NCBI RefSeq assembly: GCF_007290395.2
Contig: NZ_CP041656.2
Coordinates: forward strand, 4,960,001 to 5,024,000
Direction of reading: 5' to 3'
Length of the DNA: 64,000 nucleotides
DNA from: Bradyrhizobium cosmicum
GTDB lineage: Bacteria > Pseudomonadota > Alphaproteobacteria > Rhizobiales > Xanthobacteraceae
Shown: positions 62,577-64,000 of the stretch, one piece after another
How positions within the stretch are numbered: position 1 is the first letter of the stretch
Layout of the letters: each line of letters starts with the position of its first letter
The notes under the pieces: generated by a model
Told to the model about the DNA's origin: nothing
The model's database searches: none
The model's input: only the letters and a program-made list of their open reading frames with translations
Program-made: the position numbers and the translations under genes

Positions 62577-62665
62577 GTCATGGCCGGGCTTGACTCAGCC
62601 ATCCACGTCTTTGCCGCACGATACGAAGAACGTGGATGCCCGGGACAAGCCCGGGCATGACGGAG
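62577..62665. repeat. Dispersed intergenic palindromic repeat, copy B
   Basis: Starts TGTCATGGCCGGGCTTGACT, then CATCCACG, ACGAAGAACG and ATGCCCGGGACAAGCCCGGG. It is the second copy of the 131-195 element, in the gap before the cation transporter gene. Confidence 0.75.
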
Positions 62666-62787
62666 TAAGTGGCGTAGGCGAGCATTCAGTTCGGAAGTAT
62701 TCGCAATAGTTTCGCTCCTGCAACTCACTAGCGACTACGACTGGGATCATCGCTTGATGTTCGGCCATGGGCTGCTAAATCCCCGCC

Positions 62788-64000
62788 ATGACCTCCCAGC
62801 ACAGCAAAACCTCGGTCGCCGCGATCTCGATCTTCGTCAGCGGCGGCATGGCGGCGGCCAAGTTCGCAGTCGGAATCGCGATCGGCTCGCTCGCGCTGAT
62901 CTCCGAAGCCCTGCACTCCTCGGTCGACCTGATCGCGACCATCATCACCTGGGCGGTGGTGCGGGTCTCCGACAAGCCGGCGGACGACGAGCACCATTAC
63001 GGCCACGGCAAGCTGGAGAGCATTTCCGCGCTCGGAGTCACCGCCTTGCTCTACGTGCTGGCCGGCGGCATCCTGGTGGAGTCCTATAGCCGGCTGCGCG
63101 AGGGAACCCCGCCGCCGAGCATTTCGGCCGTGCCGTTCGTGGTGCTGGTGATCGACATCGTCGTCAATTTCTGGCGTGCCCGCGCGCTGCACCGCGCCGC
63201 GCGCGAGACCGGGAGCCAGGCGCTCGCGGCCGATGCGCTCCATTTCGCCTCGGATGTCATGGGCTCGTTCGCCGTGATCGCGGGCCTGATCCTCGCCGCC
63301 CTCGGTTTCTGGTGGGGCGACGCGGCCGCCGCCGCCGCGGTTGCCGTGATGATCGCCCTGCTCGGCCTGCGCATGGCCGGCTCGACCGTACAGACGCTGG
63401 TCGACCGTGCGCCGGAAGGCGCGCATGAAAAGGCCACGGCCGCGATCCGCAGCGTTCCCGGCGTGATCGACGTCGAGCGGCTGCGGGTGCGCATGGTCGG
63501 GGCGACCACCTTCATCGACACCATCGCAAAGGTGCCGCGGACCTATCCGATCGACCGCGTCGAGGAGATCAAGCGCAAGGCGCAGGCCGCCGTCGAGACG
63601 GCATTCGGCGATACCGACCTCACCTTCACCGCGGTCCCCGTCGCGCGCGACAACGAGACCGTGCGCGACCGCATCATGGTGATCGCGCACAATTCGGGCC
63701 TGGCCGTCCACCACGTCACGGTGCACGACCTGGGCGGCAAGCTGATCGTCAGCATCGACCTGGAGGTCGACGCCCGGATGCAGCTCGATGCCGCCCATGA
63801 CGTCGCCAACACGCTGGAGCGGAACATCCAGGAGGAGTTCGGCGCCGACGTCGAGGTCGACGTCCACATCGAGCCGCTGGAACCGGAACTGCCGTTCGGG
63901 GTCGATGCCGCGCCGGAACGGGTGCAGACTATTGCCGCCGCCCTCATTGAATATGCCGCCGGCGGCGAGATCCACGACATTCATAACGTGCGCGTGCGCG
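62788..64000 (+). CDS. Cation diffusion facilitator (CDF) transporter, partial
   Basis: At least 404 residues are open to the window edge. MTSQHSKTSVAAISIFVSGG starts the protein; SLALISEALHSSVDLIATII carries the conserved HSxxD site in helix 2, and QALAADALHFASDVMGSFAV the HxxxD site in helix 5. HYGHGKLESISALG lies between the helices. A C-terminal metal-sensing cytoplasmic domain follows, ERLRVRMVGATTFIDTIAKV. It exports divalent cations such as Zn, Mn or Fe by H+ antiport. The C-terminus lies beyond 64000. Confidence 0.9.
   Translation, partial: MTSQHSKTSVAAISIFVSGGMAAAKFAVGIAIGSLALISEALHSSVDLIATIITWAVVRVSDKPADDEHHYGHGKLESISALGVTALLYVLAGGILVESYSRLREGTPPPSISAVPFVVLVIDIVVNFWRARALHRAARETGSQALAADALHFASDVMGSFAVIAGLILAALGFWWGDAAAAAAVAVMIALLGLRMAGSTVQTLVDRAPEGAHEKATAAIRSVPGVIDVERLRVRMVGATTFIDTIAKVPRTYPIDRVEEIKRKAQAAVETAFGDTDLTFTAVPVARDNETVRDRIMVIAHNSGLAVHHVTVHDLGGKLIVSIDLEVDARMQLDAAHDVANTLERNIQEEFGADVEVDVHIEPLEPELPFGVDAAPERVQTIAAALIEYAAGGEIHDIHNVRVR

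Noticed and set aside
62728..63984. A 418-codon minus-strand frame opposite the CDF transporter
   Set aside because: The plus strand encodes a CDF protein with both metal sites and runs open to the window end; the minus frame is its shadow.

Overview
The window looks like chromosome from a Bradyrhizobium-type alphaproteobacterium (Nitrobacteraceae). The evidence is high GC with strong GC3 bias, dense ATGA/GTGA-overlapping operons, large numbers of ABC, Tct and MFS uptake systems for organic acids, TTG/GTG starts, and dispersed 'ATGCCCGGGACAAGCCCGGGCAT'-class and 'CCCGGATTGCGC'-class intergenic repeats that I associate with this group. No tRNA, rRNA, IS element, prophage or CRISPR array was seen. 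The genus call is inference; no database could be searched.

Region 1 (about 0.2-11.4 kb) is the most unusual part. A minus-strand operon encodes an AprA-like FAD protein, a 77-residue AprB-like 2x[4Fe-4S] ferredoxin and a HEAT-repeat protein. Upstream of it sit an NADPH-ferredoxin reductase, a divergent DUF971 protein, a Crp/Fnr-family regulator without FNR cysteines, and a three-gene SsuABC-like ABC transporter. The transporter's binding protein appears to be fused to a NosL-like C-terminal domain. A convergent YeiH-type putative sulfate exporter closes the block. Four copies of an ACTAAT-core motif lie in its promoters; three sit 71-78 nt before the fpr, flavoprotein and binding-protein starts, all in the gene's own direction. 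I read this as a coregulated uptake-plus-reduction system for an unidentified, probably sulfur-containing, substrate. It is my main candidate for an undescribed system.

Region 2 (11.4-21.4 kb) is a catabolic island: a LivKHMGF transporter on the minus strand, divergent from an acyl-CoA synthetase, a TetR regulator, a Baeyer-Villiger-type flavin monooxygenase and a DsbA/HCCA-isomerase-family protein. A GATGAATT-N9-AATTCATC palindrome lies in the divergent promoter.

Region 3 (21.4-30 kb) is mixed: an Orn/Lys/Arg decarboxylase, a GNAT acetyltransferase, an ornithine-cyclodeaminase-family protein, an orphan flagellar-rod-like protein, a 2-hydroxyacid dehydrogenase divergent from a split ThDP decarboxylase, and VanZ and DUF1236 proteins.

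Region 4 (29.8-40.3 kb) holds the glyoxylate pathway (gcl, hyi, glxR), adenine deaminase, a NYN-LOTUS protein, a TctABC tricarboxylate-type transporter and an IclR regulator.

Region 5 (40.3-56.7 kb) is an oxalate-degradation regulon. It contains an ADP-forming acyl-CoA synthetase, a GntR regulator, oxc, frc, two OxlT-type MFS transporters, a CBS-domain protein and a 45-residue small protein. Six copies of a TGGCAT-N5-ATRCCA operator connect these loci. Small stress and housekeeping genes (cspA, an AHSA1 protein, an Hsp70-like protein) lie between, and panE- and FAH-family genes follow.

Region 6 (56.9-64 kb) has a coiled-coil membrane protein with an internal duplication, two small exported proteins, about 1 kb of repeat DNA, a nitronate monooxygenase, a quinone-oxidoreductase-type MDR protein and a cation diffusion facilitator that runs off the window end.
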